A stretch of 64,000 nucleotides of DNA from Casuarius casuarius (taxonomy: Eukaryota > Chordata > Aves > Casuariiformes > Casuariidae), in NCBI GenBank assembly GCA_003342895.1, contig PTFA01000395.1:134394-198393 (forward strand), in the 5' to 3' direction. The stretch's first letter is position 1. Each line of letters opens with the position of its first letter. The position numbers and the translations under genes were made by a program. Below the pieces are notes generated by a model, which saw only the letters and a list, made by a program, of their open reading frames with translations, made no database searches and was not told the origin of the DNA. Shown here one piece after another: positions 27,701-39,830 of the stretch.

Positions 27701-30700
27701 AGCAAACAGTGCTGGCACCACAACAATAAACAGCCTAATAATGTTATTCCAAAATAACTTTTGCTATACAGTAGGCAATTTAAAACCATTCGATGACTGA
27801 AACCCATCACGGCCAACAGCAGAAACTATTTCACAATCATAGTTGTATAAAACAATCCAGAACTTCTAACATACCAATCTGCACATACTTACTGGTTTCT
27901 GTTTGAAAATCCCGAAAGCCATCAAATATTGAACGGGCAGGCCTGCGTCTTTTAGGAGCTTAAAAAAAAAGTATGTCGAGAATCATTTCAAAGGTATACT
28001 ATCAAAAGTATTATGTATTAGTGCTTCACATTACATCTTTGGGACAACAGAGTAAGAACCCAAAGCATACACAAAGGAAGAATGAAGATCTGAAGGAGCA
28101 TGGAAATAGGTAGTTTTTAAGACCCCTTCTTTTCTATCACATCTACCCTCCAGCAAACCTTACCACAGAAGCAAAACATAAATCAGTGATACGTGAAAGT
28201 TTAAAGCTAGTCCTCTCTGATGGGCTCATCATGCACCCCAAAATTTTCCTTGTTAACAGAAACACATTTGTTTTACCTACAATGCATTTCTATTCCTATC
28301 TGATCTCTCATCTAGATCCTATCCTAAATTCTTGGCTGGGTTGGCAACAGTCAGGCTCTTCCACTAGATCCAGGTATCATTATCCGCAAGGAGATCTTCA
28401 AAACAAATTAATTTCAGCTGGGTAGAGACAGCGGCCCAGGCAGGCAACAGGCACAGTACCTAAAAGGCCTCTGCCACTTTCAACTAATGACTTTGAAGTC
28501 CTGTCGTACAGCACAACTGCTGTTCTCAGGGCCCAAAACAAAACTGTCTATCAAAACTTATTCAGACTGCTCTTCTGAATTTCTACTAATTGAAAGAAAA
28601 ATAATTTTAAAATAGTACTTTCAAGCCTTAATTGTTACAAGGCTTGATAAATATTAAATGAGTTAAACAGAGTAAGAGAAATACAACACAGATGCACTGG
28701 AAACCCGTAATAAGAAAAATGTATTTACTAGGAGAAAGAATGACCTATGCACAGTTCAGAAAGCAAGTACCAAAACTTCTTTTTAGAGATCTTTCTGGTT
28801 TTGCACCGTATTGCATGCAGTATCTTTCATCTTGTTCCACACTAAGGGCATAAACAATGAGACACAATTCTTGTTCATTGCATTCTTCTCAAGTCCAGAG
28901 TATCAAGATAAATGAAAGTAAAACTGGAAGAGGAACATGCTTGTGTGAAATGCCTCTAACTCCTGTAAGTAACATCCCTTTCTCCTCTGAATGCTTAGCC
29001 AAAAGCACAACCCACTAGAGCCAACTTCAAAGCAACTTAAACTGCAGCTTGGAAGGATGACTTCAGAAAAAGCAACATTTGCCTTCCCAGGCTGAGCAAT
29101 GGTTCAGCGCCAATGAAGATGTTTGCAGCAGTCCAGGTAGGTGTTTCATAGATATCCACTGTAGGGCAAGAGGTGTTTGGTGATAGATAGGGTCATCTCC
29201 TGAACTGGAAGAGACCCCAAGCCAATGTGAACATTCTTACGTGATGCTGTGAAACCCAGAAACTGGAACGTCCCCCACTTGAGGCTAGAGCCGAAAGGAC
29301 CAAGAGAAGTGGAGCAGCTTTCTGGTTTCAGCTGGGTTATCAACCTGCTTCATGCTATGAACAGAAGTGGCCTTAGTGAGAATATTGCCACTAGTTGATG
29401 AGAAATTCCAGGAAGCCACGACTGAGCCGCAGATGGCCTTAGTATGGCACTCAGGGACACGGTGCCTGTGATCAGTGTGTGACAGGTGGGTAGAAAAGGA
29501 CCAAGTAAAAGGGTCAACAGATCCTATTCCTGCGCTTTTTAGGTTCTTGAAACCACAGGATTCTGCAGACCTTTGTCAAAAACTGTTGGGCCACAAAGAA
29601 AGCAAGAGAAAAAAAACAATGCATCTTCAAAGAGCCCTCAGCAGGGGATCCTTCTCTGGAACCACCTCTAACCTTATTTATACTGGAGAAAGACCACTCT
29701 CATGTTGGCAAAAGGATCAACAGAAAGCCAATTCTGCGTTAAATCTGAAGCTTTGCATCACACTCCTCTCTAGCACAGGAATTAAACAATAGAAAAAGCA
29801 CATTTCCTACAAGTATGAGGCTGCTTTAAGGAGGAGCACTTGCATGCCTTTCCTTGATGAAGAAGGCAGTACTTGGAATCCAGATGACATGGGGAAAGCC
29901 ATACAGACAGCTAGAAACAGCCTGGTCAACATAAGGACAGAGCCTCATAAGGCTAGAGAAACATCATAAATAGAGGGAGCCTTAGATCTCCATACAGATG
30001 TGGAACAATACAAAAGGAGAGGAATAGTGAACCAGGCAATCCAGTCACGCTACAGAAGTTCTACTCCTGTGCTGCAGTAGAAGTACCACTACAGTAAAGG
30101 TCTGAAATTGAATACTTGAGACATGGTACATTAAGTGTATTAGATAAGAACTAGACAGTGTATTAGATAAGTACTCAAAGGCACTTCCACTACTTCTTTA
30201 ATTAGAGCAAAAGATGGTTCTAAAGGAAAAGTAAGAACCAGCTTCATAAAACAAAAATGAAAACTAGCTGCCAGATGCAGTTTGAAGAGCAAATAAAATT
30301 CCTAATGGAGAAATGGAGAAAAAGATGAGCAATCATATAGTTCAGGTCTTCTTTCTAACTCTCCCATTTCCCTGAGAAGCAAGCATTTGTCCTTTTCGTA
30401 TTACCCGTTTTCACTTGTCAATCAAACCTCAAGCTTTTATCCTACCACCCTGAACACTTTCACAGCAGTACCACACGGTTCTGAACCCCAAGAATGCTAC
30501 CAACTCACTGGTATATATTTAGCATAGCTAATTGGCTGTTGCCTCACAAAGTCTCACAAAACAAGAGTTAGCAAACTGGTACCACTGGGAATATAACTTC
30601 TCTAATGTATGAGGTCTTCAATAACATGGACGTATTTCTACGTAAGCAATCATGTTACATGGATGCAGAGTTGCAGCAGGGAAAAATAAGAACAAAAGTA

Positions 30701-33700
30701 CATACAATGCTTTCTTCATTTTCAGAGTTCCATCTTTCTTTTGTCACTTAGCTCATCTCAGGGTATTTAAAGAAAATGCAAAACAAGAGTAAGAACACAA
30801 GCTTACCTCCAAATAAGGGCTCAGGCTCTACTAAAATTTCCTGTTTTTGAGGAATTGGAGCTCGAACTTCATCTCTAACAAAGAGAGAAAAAAAATTAGA
30901 GCGATGATAATATTCCAAGCCTAGATAAACCACTCCCCATTGTGCTCCAAAGGCTCCTGCAACTTCAACCAGCTAAGGACACTGCTATACTGTTGCGCAG
31001 AATCAGAGACTTTGGGTCAAAAGGGACCTCAAAGGACCATCTATTCTCACTCATGGCACTGAGGCAGGACTTAGCACACTTTCCATTAAGATCTGACATG
31101 GATGACCTTTTAAAGCCTTGAAAGAAAATGATTACACAAATCCTTGATGGCTTGATCCCAGGCTTTATCATTCTAATATTGAAACAGATTTTTTTCCTGT
31201 ACTAACTTTCTTAAACTTCTTTGCTGCTAATTAATCCTCTGGCAATCCTCCTCCCCTGATTATTTACATAAAGGGAAAAAATATATATATTTATCCTCCT
31301 TATTACAAGCTTTCTCGTGTTGGAAGACTTGTTCCTTCCACTTCTCACTCACAGCCCTCTGTTTCCAGAGGAAGGAAAACAATGTCCTCTGAGAAAAAGT
31401 TAACTTTTCCCAAATCTCGTTCTCCTCTGGATTCTCCAATTTTCCAGTACTTTTTTTCTGAAGGAGGATGAACTACTCAGCTTCAGCTGAAGCCTTACCC
31501 TAAAAAGGAGAGCAAAATATATATATGTGTATTTTACAGTTAAGATATCCCATTTTGTAGACTACCACTACTACATGGATCATAAACAAACAAGTAAGCT
31601 AGAACAACAATGGACATTTTCCCACGTTATTCTTTGCTTTCATAGCTGGGTTCCCTCACATGATCAACAGTTTAGCTCTGTCTGCAGAGACTGCTAGATA
31701 ATCTGAAATCATGACTTCAAGAAAAAAAAAACAAGGCGCTATGAAACCCTATCAGGTACTCAGTGTGGTCACCTAGCCCATGGATCTAAAAAAAGAGAAA
31801 AGGAGGTCATGGGCTCACCCAGGAGAATCCATTGTTATATCCTGCCTATAAACTACTCCTATAATGCCCTCTTCCCTAAACTCTCCAAAGTCTAAAGTGT
31901 GTGGTTTGTGGCTCTTGGCCATGCAGGTGTCAAGTAACTCATTAAGTAACTCATAATGTCAGCAAGATGCACTAACCTTGCTATTAACCTCCACATCTTT
32001 GATTGCTGTTGTGAAGCTAGTTATTCTCCATTTTGCATTTGCATATTTATGTCTCTCTCTTCCTAGAAGTAACACTAAGCTGACCAGCACCTGGAGGGTG
32101 TCAAGTATAAAAGAAAGGATTCCAATAAAAACTTGAATCTTAAGTCACTGATGTGCCAGAAGTTGTCTAGAAATAAGAATACTAATACCTAGAGATACAG
32201 AGTTTTAACTTCATTACCTGCCAACGGTTCAAGCAGGAAGGCACTTAACATCAATTCTAATGGTTAGTACCAAAATAGCTGTTTAAACTCATACATGTGC
32301 TTCAGAAGTACGAGTGGCAAGAAGTATCTTTATAAGTTAGTTCTCTTTTCCTGAAATGGAAGGTTTTCATAAAGAAAGCATGGCTAAGTTTAATTTAGCA
32401 CACTTAAGGAATGCGACTGATACCAATCAGCTTCCATTCAAAATACTCCATTTATCCCAAACAGACAGATTAATAAGCAGCACTGAAAGATTCTCTGCCA
32501 TGCTCAAGTAGAACAACTCTGTACTTCATTGGAACAGTCGTGCAAGACGCTAATGCAGATTTTGTAGTCGCTTATTCCTCTGTATTAGTTGGCGTGATCT
32601 AGCCCTTCCAGCGCCAAATCTAGCTGCATTTAAAACAACGCAAGAAAACTCTTATAAGCAGGACTGAGGCCACTACACTTATAAGGCCCAAAACAATGGA
32701 ATTCTTCCTAGCTAACAAACTAACACAAGTCAAGATTGCTGAGGCAATTTAAAAGAAAGAAACTCTTACTACTGGTCCCCACTTTAATGTCATGATCTCT
32801 GCCTGCCAAAGCAGTATGCATAAGCTAGAGAGTACTTCTGAAGTACATGCGAGAGACCTTTACTAAAAAAAAAAATGCAGAAAGTAACACTCATAAAAAG
32901 ATCTACAGGACAGAAGACAACTACATGTTGTGTTTATACAGCACTTAAAACAGCAGGATGCTGACCCCTAAGCATTACCATAATACAACCAACTAACAGT
33001 GAAAGTAAGATCTGTCCCAGTCAAAGTGAGTTGCAAGCTGCCCAGACTCCAACTCCTGTGCTTCAGTTACCAGAACAACTTATTAAATAAGAACAATATT
33101 GGAGCAATCAATTAAATGAGATCGTCAAAGCAGCATGTATTACAGTGAAGTGACAGCAGGCCAGAAGTGAAGTTGTCATATTTGTTCTACCTTTCACAAT
33201 TAAGCTCTTTACACAGACTAGTCATTTACACAGACATTCATCAGGTACATACTCTGTATGTGGTTGAACAGCAGACACCCCTGCAGAACTGGTGCTAGGC
33301 TCCTCTGCTATGCCTCCACCATCCAGAAACATAGTGACAGCCATCTCCAGATTGTTGTTGCATGCTTCAAGCATATGTTTTCCCACGCTTTCACTGGCAC
33401 CTGTAATGCCAAAGAAAAATTAAAGCATTCTTCAGAAAGTGTTCTGATTGGAAGTGCTGGGAACAGCCGATCAGCAAGCTTCAACTCTCAAACCATTTTA
33501 GTACTTAGAACATCTCACCAGCTATCACTAAAGTGCAACAATGAAATAAGACAAACACGCATCTCATGGGGGAAGGAAATGCCTGGATACAAGACAGCCA
33601 CACTTCTTCCTTCCATAAGGAGAAAAATTAGTGGAAGCCAACTGAGGCAGTTTAGCATGGTTTTTCTTTCTCCTTATTAGAGTTCAGACCTTTTTCTGAT

Positions 33701-36700
33701 ACAAATTTCCAAATACTCAACAGGCATATCAAGCTTGACTTCTGTTGTGGTAGACAAAACCCCAAAATCTCAATTAACACTTTAACAAGGAGAAGATTAT
33801 GTCAGCAGCTAAGGCTTCTCATCAAGTTATAACAGATGTTTAAAGATAGAAGAAAAGGTTTCCTGTTTTCTTGATTGCATCCCTGTATCTAAAGGGCAAA
33901 AGCAAATCATGAGAAGCTCAGTTTGGAAAGTGCAGGTGTAAGAAATAGGAGGGAAGGAAAAAAAAAAGCCAAATGCAGAAAATAGCATTTGTCTACACAG
34001 TTACTTGTATAATGACTAACATTCATTAAAACAGCTCCTAAGCCCAACTAAATCCAGTCTTTTTCTTGGTGCTCAAGATGAAACACTAGTTCCTAGCATA
34101 ACTTCTAACTCAGAGGGTCAGCCTCTCCTCCCTAAGACCTTCTCAAAATCATACAACTAAGAAAGGCACCCTCACCTCTGGAATCTCCCACCACCCATTC
34201 CCATAACAGCCTGCTCACTCCAGCATATCTGAAGATGGTGGGTTGCGAAACAGTTTATGTGAACCCTGGTAGAGTGGAACAGCAGCAAAATGCAACTGAA
34301 CCAGTTTGGGAGTAGCTTTGGATCTGTACTAATTCTTTCTAGTTTAAGGCTCCCTGAAAGTCACTGCAGTGAAGAAAACATTATTCCCTAGTATCAGAAA
34401 CACAATCAACATCTGCTTGGGCAAAATGCATTTAACTTTCTTTCATTAGATATTTCTGAGATCTTCTAGAAAAGACTCAAGAAGCTCTAGCTTGAAGGGT
34501 CTAGTAAGTAAGAGCTAATACACTTTGAAACTGTGCAGATAAATCAATTCTCAACGACCTACCCCATTACATTAAACCATAAAGACAGACAGATGGTTTG
34601 AGGGAACTAGTTTTCCTATATCAGATTGTCAGGAAAAGCGTAATTTGATGGCAGTCAGCTGTATTTTAAGACCTTAAGATGAAAAAAGAGCAAAAGGAAA
34701 ACTAATGACATCTACAAGAAGATGTGAAAGCATTAAGTTTGACTTCTTCAAACTGTTATTTGGTATTTTAAGGAGCTCATTTCAACATGAGCTTAACTGA
34801 AGCAATTAAACAATACCTTTATAGTTTGGAATAGATACATCACCCTACAACTTCACAGTCATGTGAAGTCATTAATTTAGAAGAACTAGAGGAAAAATGA
34901 TATTAAGCTCTCTATTATTTAAAGAGTTACCAACACTCAAAGTGTCTGTACCAATTCTTCATCACTCCTAAAGAAAATGAAATTTGTTTTGAGACTTAAC
35001 AAATATTTAGTATTTTCTGCTTGCCAAGACAAGCACCGAAAACATCAATACGATAGCGAAGAGATCACATAATTACATTGGTAAAGATACACGGGAGCTA
35101 GATTCTTTTAGCACTATTTTTCTTGATAAGAACAGCAAAGAAACAAAATTTTTCTGCCCTCTGGAGAAATGTATTCAAGGACTACTGCTCCTCATTCCTC
35201 ATTATCAGGTTCTCTAGAACTAGAATCAAATTGCCGTATGATGTTTATTTAGTCTCCTCCCTAAAAACATTAGTAGTTTTGTACACTTAAAAGTCAAAGT
35301 TGAAAGCTGGTAACACAAACCACTGAGGGTGTGCGCTTCCAAGCATTTGTGGCACTTAGCACCAGTATGGACAAGACGAGCTCCACAAAAGACTTTTAGA
35401 CACAGTCTAAAATCCTGCTAAAATTGAAAATCAAGGTCTAAATTCCAAAGTCTATTTTAATAGTGGATGTGTGAAGTCCAACAGGTTTTTGTTTTCTTTT
35501 TGAAAGCATAAGATGGGTACTCTTATGTTTAACAAACCATCTGTATAAACAGAAAAAGCTGTTAGGAAGGACAAACTAGTGTGACTCCAATTTGCCTGCT
35601 TAGCTTCTAGCAGCTATCTCTGGCTCTACTGAACGCACACAAAAAAAGGTGCACAGGCATATACTATAAGGAAAAATATATTTGCTGTAGGTTCTTTTTA
35701 CTTGAGAGGGTTTATTTTAAGTGACTTCTGTAAGGACAAGTGAGTGATCAATAACTTCCCAGTGTACACTACCAGCACATTCACAGTTTACCACTTAACA
35801 TCCTCAACATCCCTGTTCAAGATCTGAGTACATTAAAGTCTGAGCAAAGGGTTCAGGTTCAAACTGATTAAAGTCACTGAATTAAAAGTACTCTCATTTA
35901 TTTCAACTCCAAAACAAAGATGTTTTCACAAACATTTTATTAAATTCTCCTTCAGTTTTTGATATGTAATCTCATAAGCAAGGGGGAAATCATAACAAAA
36001 CAGATTACATGTAAAAGTGGGTCAAGTGCTCAAAGTACACAAGCTAAAGTAGGAATTATCATTCACTGTAAACTTAGACTAGTAACAGCAATAGCGGGTC
36101 ATTCCCAAATTGAAATTCTCAGTTAGTTGACCATGCTTTAAGAGATTGTTTTAAACATAAAGTCAGCATGAGGTTCTAGTCTCCATCTCTACAGTGTATT
36201 TTATTTTTACTATGCTAATAAGAGAGTAAGAATCAGTATAGCAGGACTGATAACTGACTGAGAGAACACTTCCAATTTATTACCTAGAAGGTCAGGCGGG
36301 TAGAAAAAAACCGAAAGGACTCTCTGCTCTCGTCTTCAAAAGTGAGGGGAAATCCCACTGTACGCACAAAGTGCAGGGCACCGGCACCACGGAAACTCCG
36401 CCACCGCTGCCGGAGCCGCCACCCCGCCTAGCAGAGCCCCGGCGCACCGCGCGCCCGGTGCCTGCCGCAGTCGCAAGGCGCCCTCGGCACAGGCCCCCGG
36501 GCCGGGCCCCATCGCCGGGCCCGGGTGCCGCCGGCCCCCTCCCTCCTCCACACCGGGGCGGCCGACTCCGGCCCTGCCCGCGCTCAAAGCTCCCCGGCAG
36601 ACGGGGGGTAACGTCCCCCGGGGGCGCCCGCCAGCACCGCTCCGCCTCGCCGCGCGCGGGGAGCGCCTCCCGCCGCGGGCCTCTGCTCCCGCCCCACCGC

Positions 36701-36936
36701 AGCGGGCCCGGCCTCCCGCCCCCGGCCCCGGCCCGCCGGGGCTGCCGCCTCTCTCCCCGGCGGCGAGGACGCTGCAGCGAAGACGAGCAGGAGCCGCCCG
36801 TTAAACAAGAAACTGCCCCGGCCTTCGACGGGCTCGCCGGGCCCCGGCTTCCGTGTGCCTCACCCGTGATGGCGGTGAACTGCTGGATTAACCCCTTCAG
36901 CGCCGAGGAGGCCGCAGAGCCCCCGTGCGCCGCCAT
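11026..36936 (-). CDS. UBXN7: UBX domain-containing protein 7, p97/VCP adaptor
   Basis: Eleven coding exons join in frame, all with AG/GT borders: 36864-36936, 33253-33400, 30807-30874, 27893-27958, 25765-25877, 19936-20082, 19471-19561, 18198-18325, 17375-17768, 16530-16609 and 11026-11187. They give 489 codons, the human length as I remember it. Domains: UBA about 13-53; UAS thioredoxin-like about 135-265; ubiquitin-interacting motif about 286-300 (LEAAIRASLQE) inside an acidic serine-rich stretch; UBX about 410-489 with the p97-contacting FPR at 458-460. The start ATG follows AAG and begins MAAHGGSAASSALKG. Known family role: UBXN7 recruits the p97/VCP segregase to ubiquitinated substrates and neddylated cullin-RING ligases, for example HIF1A with CUL2-VHL, and helps unload the CMG helicase. 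No truncation or frameshift was seen. Confidence 0.97.
12400..14275 (+). mobile_element. Degenerate CR1-family LINE lacking the reverse transcriptase
   Basis: Plus-strand frames near 12925-13275 contain a CR1 first-ORF-like SGNH/esterase section (HIGTSDT, then GAQVVFLIP and HTWLCGWCCW). Frames at 13786-14049 show the endonuclease section of CR1 ORF2 (ALQVLVLMGNFNYADICW, then PTRSGAFLDLLLTNKEDF). The following part (TLDFRRMDFNLPRELLGDL) is carried by another frame at 13955-14275, so the copy is frameshifted. The left edge is uncertain; similarity fades above about 12400. Nothing like a reverse transcriptase follows 14275. The element sits antisense in UBXN7 intron 10. CR1 is the dominant LINE clade of birds and other reptiles, which is the main support for an avian host. 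Confidence 0.82.
12764..12790. repeat. Poly-A run inside the CR1 copy
   Basis: 27 consecutive A. It lies within the CR1-like stretch rather than at its end, so it is more likely a later expansion or a nested insertion scar than the element's own tail. Confidence 0.8.
14974..14994. repeat. AAT trinucleotide microsatellite
   Basis: Seven perfect AAT-type units in UBXN7 intron 10. Confidence 0.85.
18943..18965. repeat. Poly-A run
   Basis: 23 A in UBXN7 intron 7, with no recognisable element attached. Confidence 0.75.
20083..25764 (-). other. UBXN7: UBXN7 intron 5
   Basis: A 5.7 kb AT-rich intron between the exons ending at residue 156 and starting at 157. Apart from a 19-base A run at 20870-20888, I see no exon, RNA gene or recognisable mobile element. 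Confidence 0.6.
20870..20888. repeat. Poly-A run
   Basis: 19 A followed by A-rich sequence with scattered G, in UBXN7 intron 5. Confidence 0.75.
25878..27892 (-). other. UBXN7: UBXN7 intron 4
   Basis: A 2.0 kb intron. I see nothing else in it: no repeats of note, no second set of exons. Confidence 0.6.
27959..30806 (-). other. UBXN7: UBXN7 intron 3
   Basis: A 2.8 kb intron. The only local structure noticed is a short direct repeat of AGTGTATTAGATAAG at 30134-30148 and about 23 bases further on. No genes were recognised. Confidence 0.6.
30875..33252 (-). other. UBXN7: UBXN7 intron 2
   Basis: A 2.4 kb intron that carries the 3' remnant of a CR1-like LINE at its left side. The rest shows no recognised feature. 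Confidence 0.6.
30990..31320 (-). mobile_element. Old CR1-like LINE 3' end remnant
   Basis: The plus strand reads AATCAGAGACTTTGGGTC, then AAAAGGGACCTCAAAGGACC and ATCTATTCTCACTCATGG. This is the pattern typical of the complement of CR1 3' ends (the TTGGAAGGGACC / ATCATCTAG block), so the element lies on the minus strand with its 3' end near 30990. Divergence is high, so this is an old copy. It is in UBXN7 intron 2, in the same orientation as the gene. The right boundary is a guess. Confidence 0.6.
33401..36863 (-). other. UBXN7: UBXN7 intron 1
   Basis: A 3.5 kb first intron. Its right end lies in the promoter CpG island and the rest is AT-rich, with no recognised exon or mobile element. Confidence 0.6.
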
Positions 36937-37480
36937 CTTGTCGCCGCCGCACAACAACACGCACGCCGCCTGCCCGCGCGCTCTGCGCAGGCGCGGCGCC
37001 CGCCCGCCCGCGCCCCCTTCCTCTCCCCGCCGCCGGGGAGGCGCCTTCAACGCCGCTGTCAAGCTTTATTGGGAGCCGCCGCGGGGACACTGCGCGCCGG
37101 GCGGAGCGCGGGGGGGAGGTTGCCGTGGCGACGTGGCCCGCTCCCGGCGCGGCCTCGCCGCAGCCCTGAGGCGGGCGTCGCCCGAGCTCTCGCCCCGCCG
37201 CTGCAGCAGCCGTCACCGTTCCGCGCTGCTCGCCCCCGCCAAAAACAGCATCAAAGTACCGGTACAGCCAGCGCGCACACAGCTACAAGGAGAGGCGGCC
37301 CTGGAGGTCTTACGGCAATTTAAAACCTCGCTGCTGAACCCCGGTTCTACCCCCCAACATGGCTGCTGCAAGAGCACGGGCCAAACAAGCGCCCGCGGGG
37401 CCTGCGCTGCCCGCAGCCAGGGAGCGGGAACCCCCCCGGGACCCAGCTCCCAGGTGCAGGTTCCAGGGTCTGTGTATTTT
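36370..37480. promoter_or_regulatory. UBXN7: CpG island, UBXN7 promoter and first exon
   Basis: An abrupt switch from AT-rich to strongly GC- and CpG-rich sequence surrounds the UBXN7 start codon (36936). No TATA box is evident. A near-match to an NRF1 site, CTGCGCAGGCGC, lies at 36983-36994, just upstream of the ATG on the transcribed side, so transcription probably begins around 36950-37100. A Kozak-like AAGATGGCGG context marks the start. The long open frames across this island on the plus strand are a product of high GC and few stop codons. Confidence 0.85.
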
Positions 37481-38606
37481 TGCAGTTAAGGTTGCTGTTT
37501 AGCTAACAGTCAAGGGTTTTTTTTTCAGTCTTGCTTTTATCCATCCCGCAACACTCAAAACACGCAAAACTTGCCTGCACAAAAGGGTTTATTTTACAAA
37601 GCAGGATGATTTTTTCCAGTCGCACCAAAGGTAAAGTGAATTCTAAGACACTGGGAAAGGTGCAATTGCAGAACAAAGAAAAATCTTGAGCTTTAGGGCA
37701 TGTGAAATCAAAAGATAGATTTTTTTTTTCTTTTCTAAGCTGATTGGGTCTTTTTTAAAAAATGTAAAAGATCATTCTTACACTAAGAGGACAAAATCCA
37801 GTAAGCTGGAAAAATACAAATAATCCCCAAACCCTTCAACCTCCACCAATAAATATCAATATATAGCCATGTACTATTCAGATCTTTGAAATGGATTTCT
37901 GTAATTTTTTTTATTTATTTTTGATGGAATCAGCTGCAGACTGACCCATTTGCCATTGATTGCAAGGAACTAAGTTTGTGAGAGAGTATGATTTAAAAAA
38001 AAAAAAAAAAACCCACACTAAAAGCTCTTATCCAGCTTCTAACTGGGATTAGGTTAGTGCCTTTCACAAGACTTATGTGGGAGAGTCACATAACCCACAC
38101 ACTAGAAGGAAAAAAAAATGTACAAAATGACTTACGGAGGAAGAGAATGAAACTGCTGTTAAATAAGGCAACTCCAAATATTAGGACATGGTTTCATATG
38201 CAGCTGAGCTAGGTGCACATGGCTCATTTCTGCCAGAAAGGGGGAGACTTGCTTCTCCCTTAACACTTCCCCTCTTCCCCCCACATGCTCCCCATAACCC
38301 TTAAAGAAGTTGAACTACTGAATTAGTTCGCAGAGAGTGGATGAGGGCCAAAGTTGGCGCAAGTGCCAAGAGCTTAGGGTAGGTCACTGCATCTTGTTGA
38401 AATGTACTCAGCTAGACTGCAGAATCCTGCCGAATTAATAAACTCAGATATTTCATTTTTAAAACAAAATTCCTCCTTTATGACTGAGTATGTATTACTC
38501 AGTGTCAGCCTGTTACAGTGGCAGGACTAGCCCCAAAACAATGAGAGCAATAGCTTGTTTAACCCCAATGAAGACTGCCACTGTAAGGGGTGTGTGTGAA
38601 ATCCCC

Positions 38607-38655
38607 ATATATGTGTGTATATACATATATACCTATACACATACACACACATATA
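38607..38655. repeat. TA/TG/CA microsatellite
   Basis: Alternating TATA, TGTG and CACA units over roughly 50 bases. A compound dinucleotide repeat. Confidence 0.85.
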
Positions 38656-39069
38656 GAAATATGTTTTTTTCTCATTTCCAGCTTCATTCCTTTCACTTCT
38701 TGTGCATTCATTTGGATATTTATTCATATGATCAGACATGCTCCCCCTTCCTCTTTTTCATGGGATATGTATCAAATACCGGGACCTGGCTGTGAAAACA
38801 ATTCCAAAGTCAGCTGTATTGGAGTAAAATGACAGTGAGATCTGAGAAAAATACAGTAATTAACTAGTGTCAGAAGTTGTAATACATTTAAGATTATTTC
38901 TTACATATGAACGAACAGCAGCTCAAAATACCAGAGATTCAGACTCTTTCAATGCTAGACATTAAAAGAAGCGATTAATAAGACAAAAATCCAAAACCCT
39001 TATGGAGACACAGAAATACTGACAGAACCATAGAAGTCAAGCTTTTCAAACCACAGACAGGTGTATTGG

Positions 39070-39830
39070 TGATAACTGCAGAGTAGTGGTAGCAGGTGGC
39101 TGCAGGGGTGACCCGTGTGGAAGGAGGCCCGGAACTGCCCGCATCAGTCAAAACCCAACACATTGAGGCAAAACTCAAAGCAGAGGTGCATACCACGCCT
39201 CTGCTCAAATGTATTTAAGAAAGAGGAGCAGCCTCTAGGAGAGGAGGTACATGAGGAGACAGGTGAAGAAATGTGGTTGGAGACACATGAAGACATGCAG
39301 AGAACACATGAAGGAGACATCTGGAGACCCGCTCTTGGAAGGAGGCACTTCATGCCCCAGTAGGGACATCCCTGAAGGACCACAGTCCACAGGCAAGCCA
39401 TGCCAGAGGGACACCTGTGAGGGACTGCAGCTCACCCGTGATCCACGCTGCAACAGCAAGACTGAGAAGGCTGAAGAAGCGAGTGTTGGAAAACTCACTA
39501 AGCAGCAAAGGGTAGCAGGTAGAAACCAATATGCACATAACCCAACCTCCTGGGCCACTCACTGCTTCACCTAAGGAGTGTACTTCACCACAAATACAGG
39601 AGAGCCTGAAACTAGGAAGGGGTAAGGAAAGGTGTTTGACTGAAGCTGGGCCTGGGGAAAGGGGAGGAAAGGTGTTTCTCTAAGTGTTTAATTGTGTACA
39701 TTTTTTCCCCTCAAAACTCAGATCGGTGATCAAAAGTTTGTTTTAATTGACAATAAATTACGTAGCAAGTCCTGGAGTAGAGACTGTTTTGCTCACAACA
39801 GTAAAAAACTAAGTATCTGCACAAGTTAAA
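39070..39830 (+). mobile_element. Probable degenerate avian LTR-like repeat
   Basis: Several blocks resemble, in order, a dispersed repeat I remember from bird genomes. They are a GA-rich stretch with GACACCTGTGAGGGACTGCAG (39410-39430), then GTGATCCACGCTGCAACAGC, a GAAGCTGGGCCTGGGGAAA-type purine block near 39642, and an AATAAA-containing end near 39750 followed by AGAGACTGTTTTGCTCACA. An internal poly(A) signal before the end is consistent with an LTR. No open frame of note is present. The family name and exact borders are uncertain, and the call rests on memory rather than a repeat-library search. Confidence 0.4.

Noticed and set aside
33258..33680. 140-codon plus-strand frame
   Set aside because: It is the antisense shadow of UBXN7 exon 2 plus flanking intron.
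36292..37062. 256-codon minus-strand frame containing the UBXN7 start
   Set aside because: It includes the true start MAAHGGSAASSALKG, but reads through the exon 1 donor (GTGAGG at 36863) into the intron. The spliced gene explains it.
36371..37489. 372-codon plus-strand open frame over the UBXN7 promoter
   Set aside because: It is Pro/Arg/Ala-rich and overlaps the UBXN7 first exon and CpG island. High GC alone removes stop codons, and no domain or splice logic supports it.
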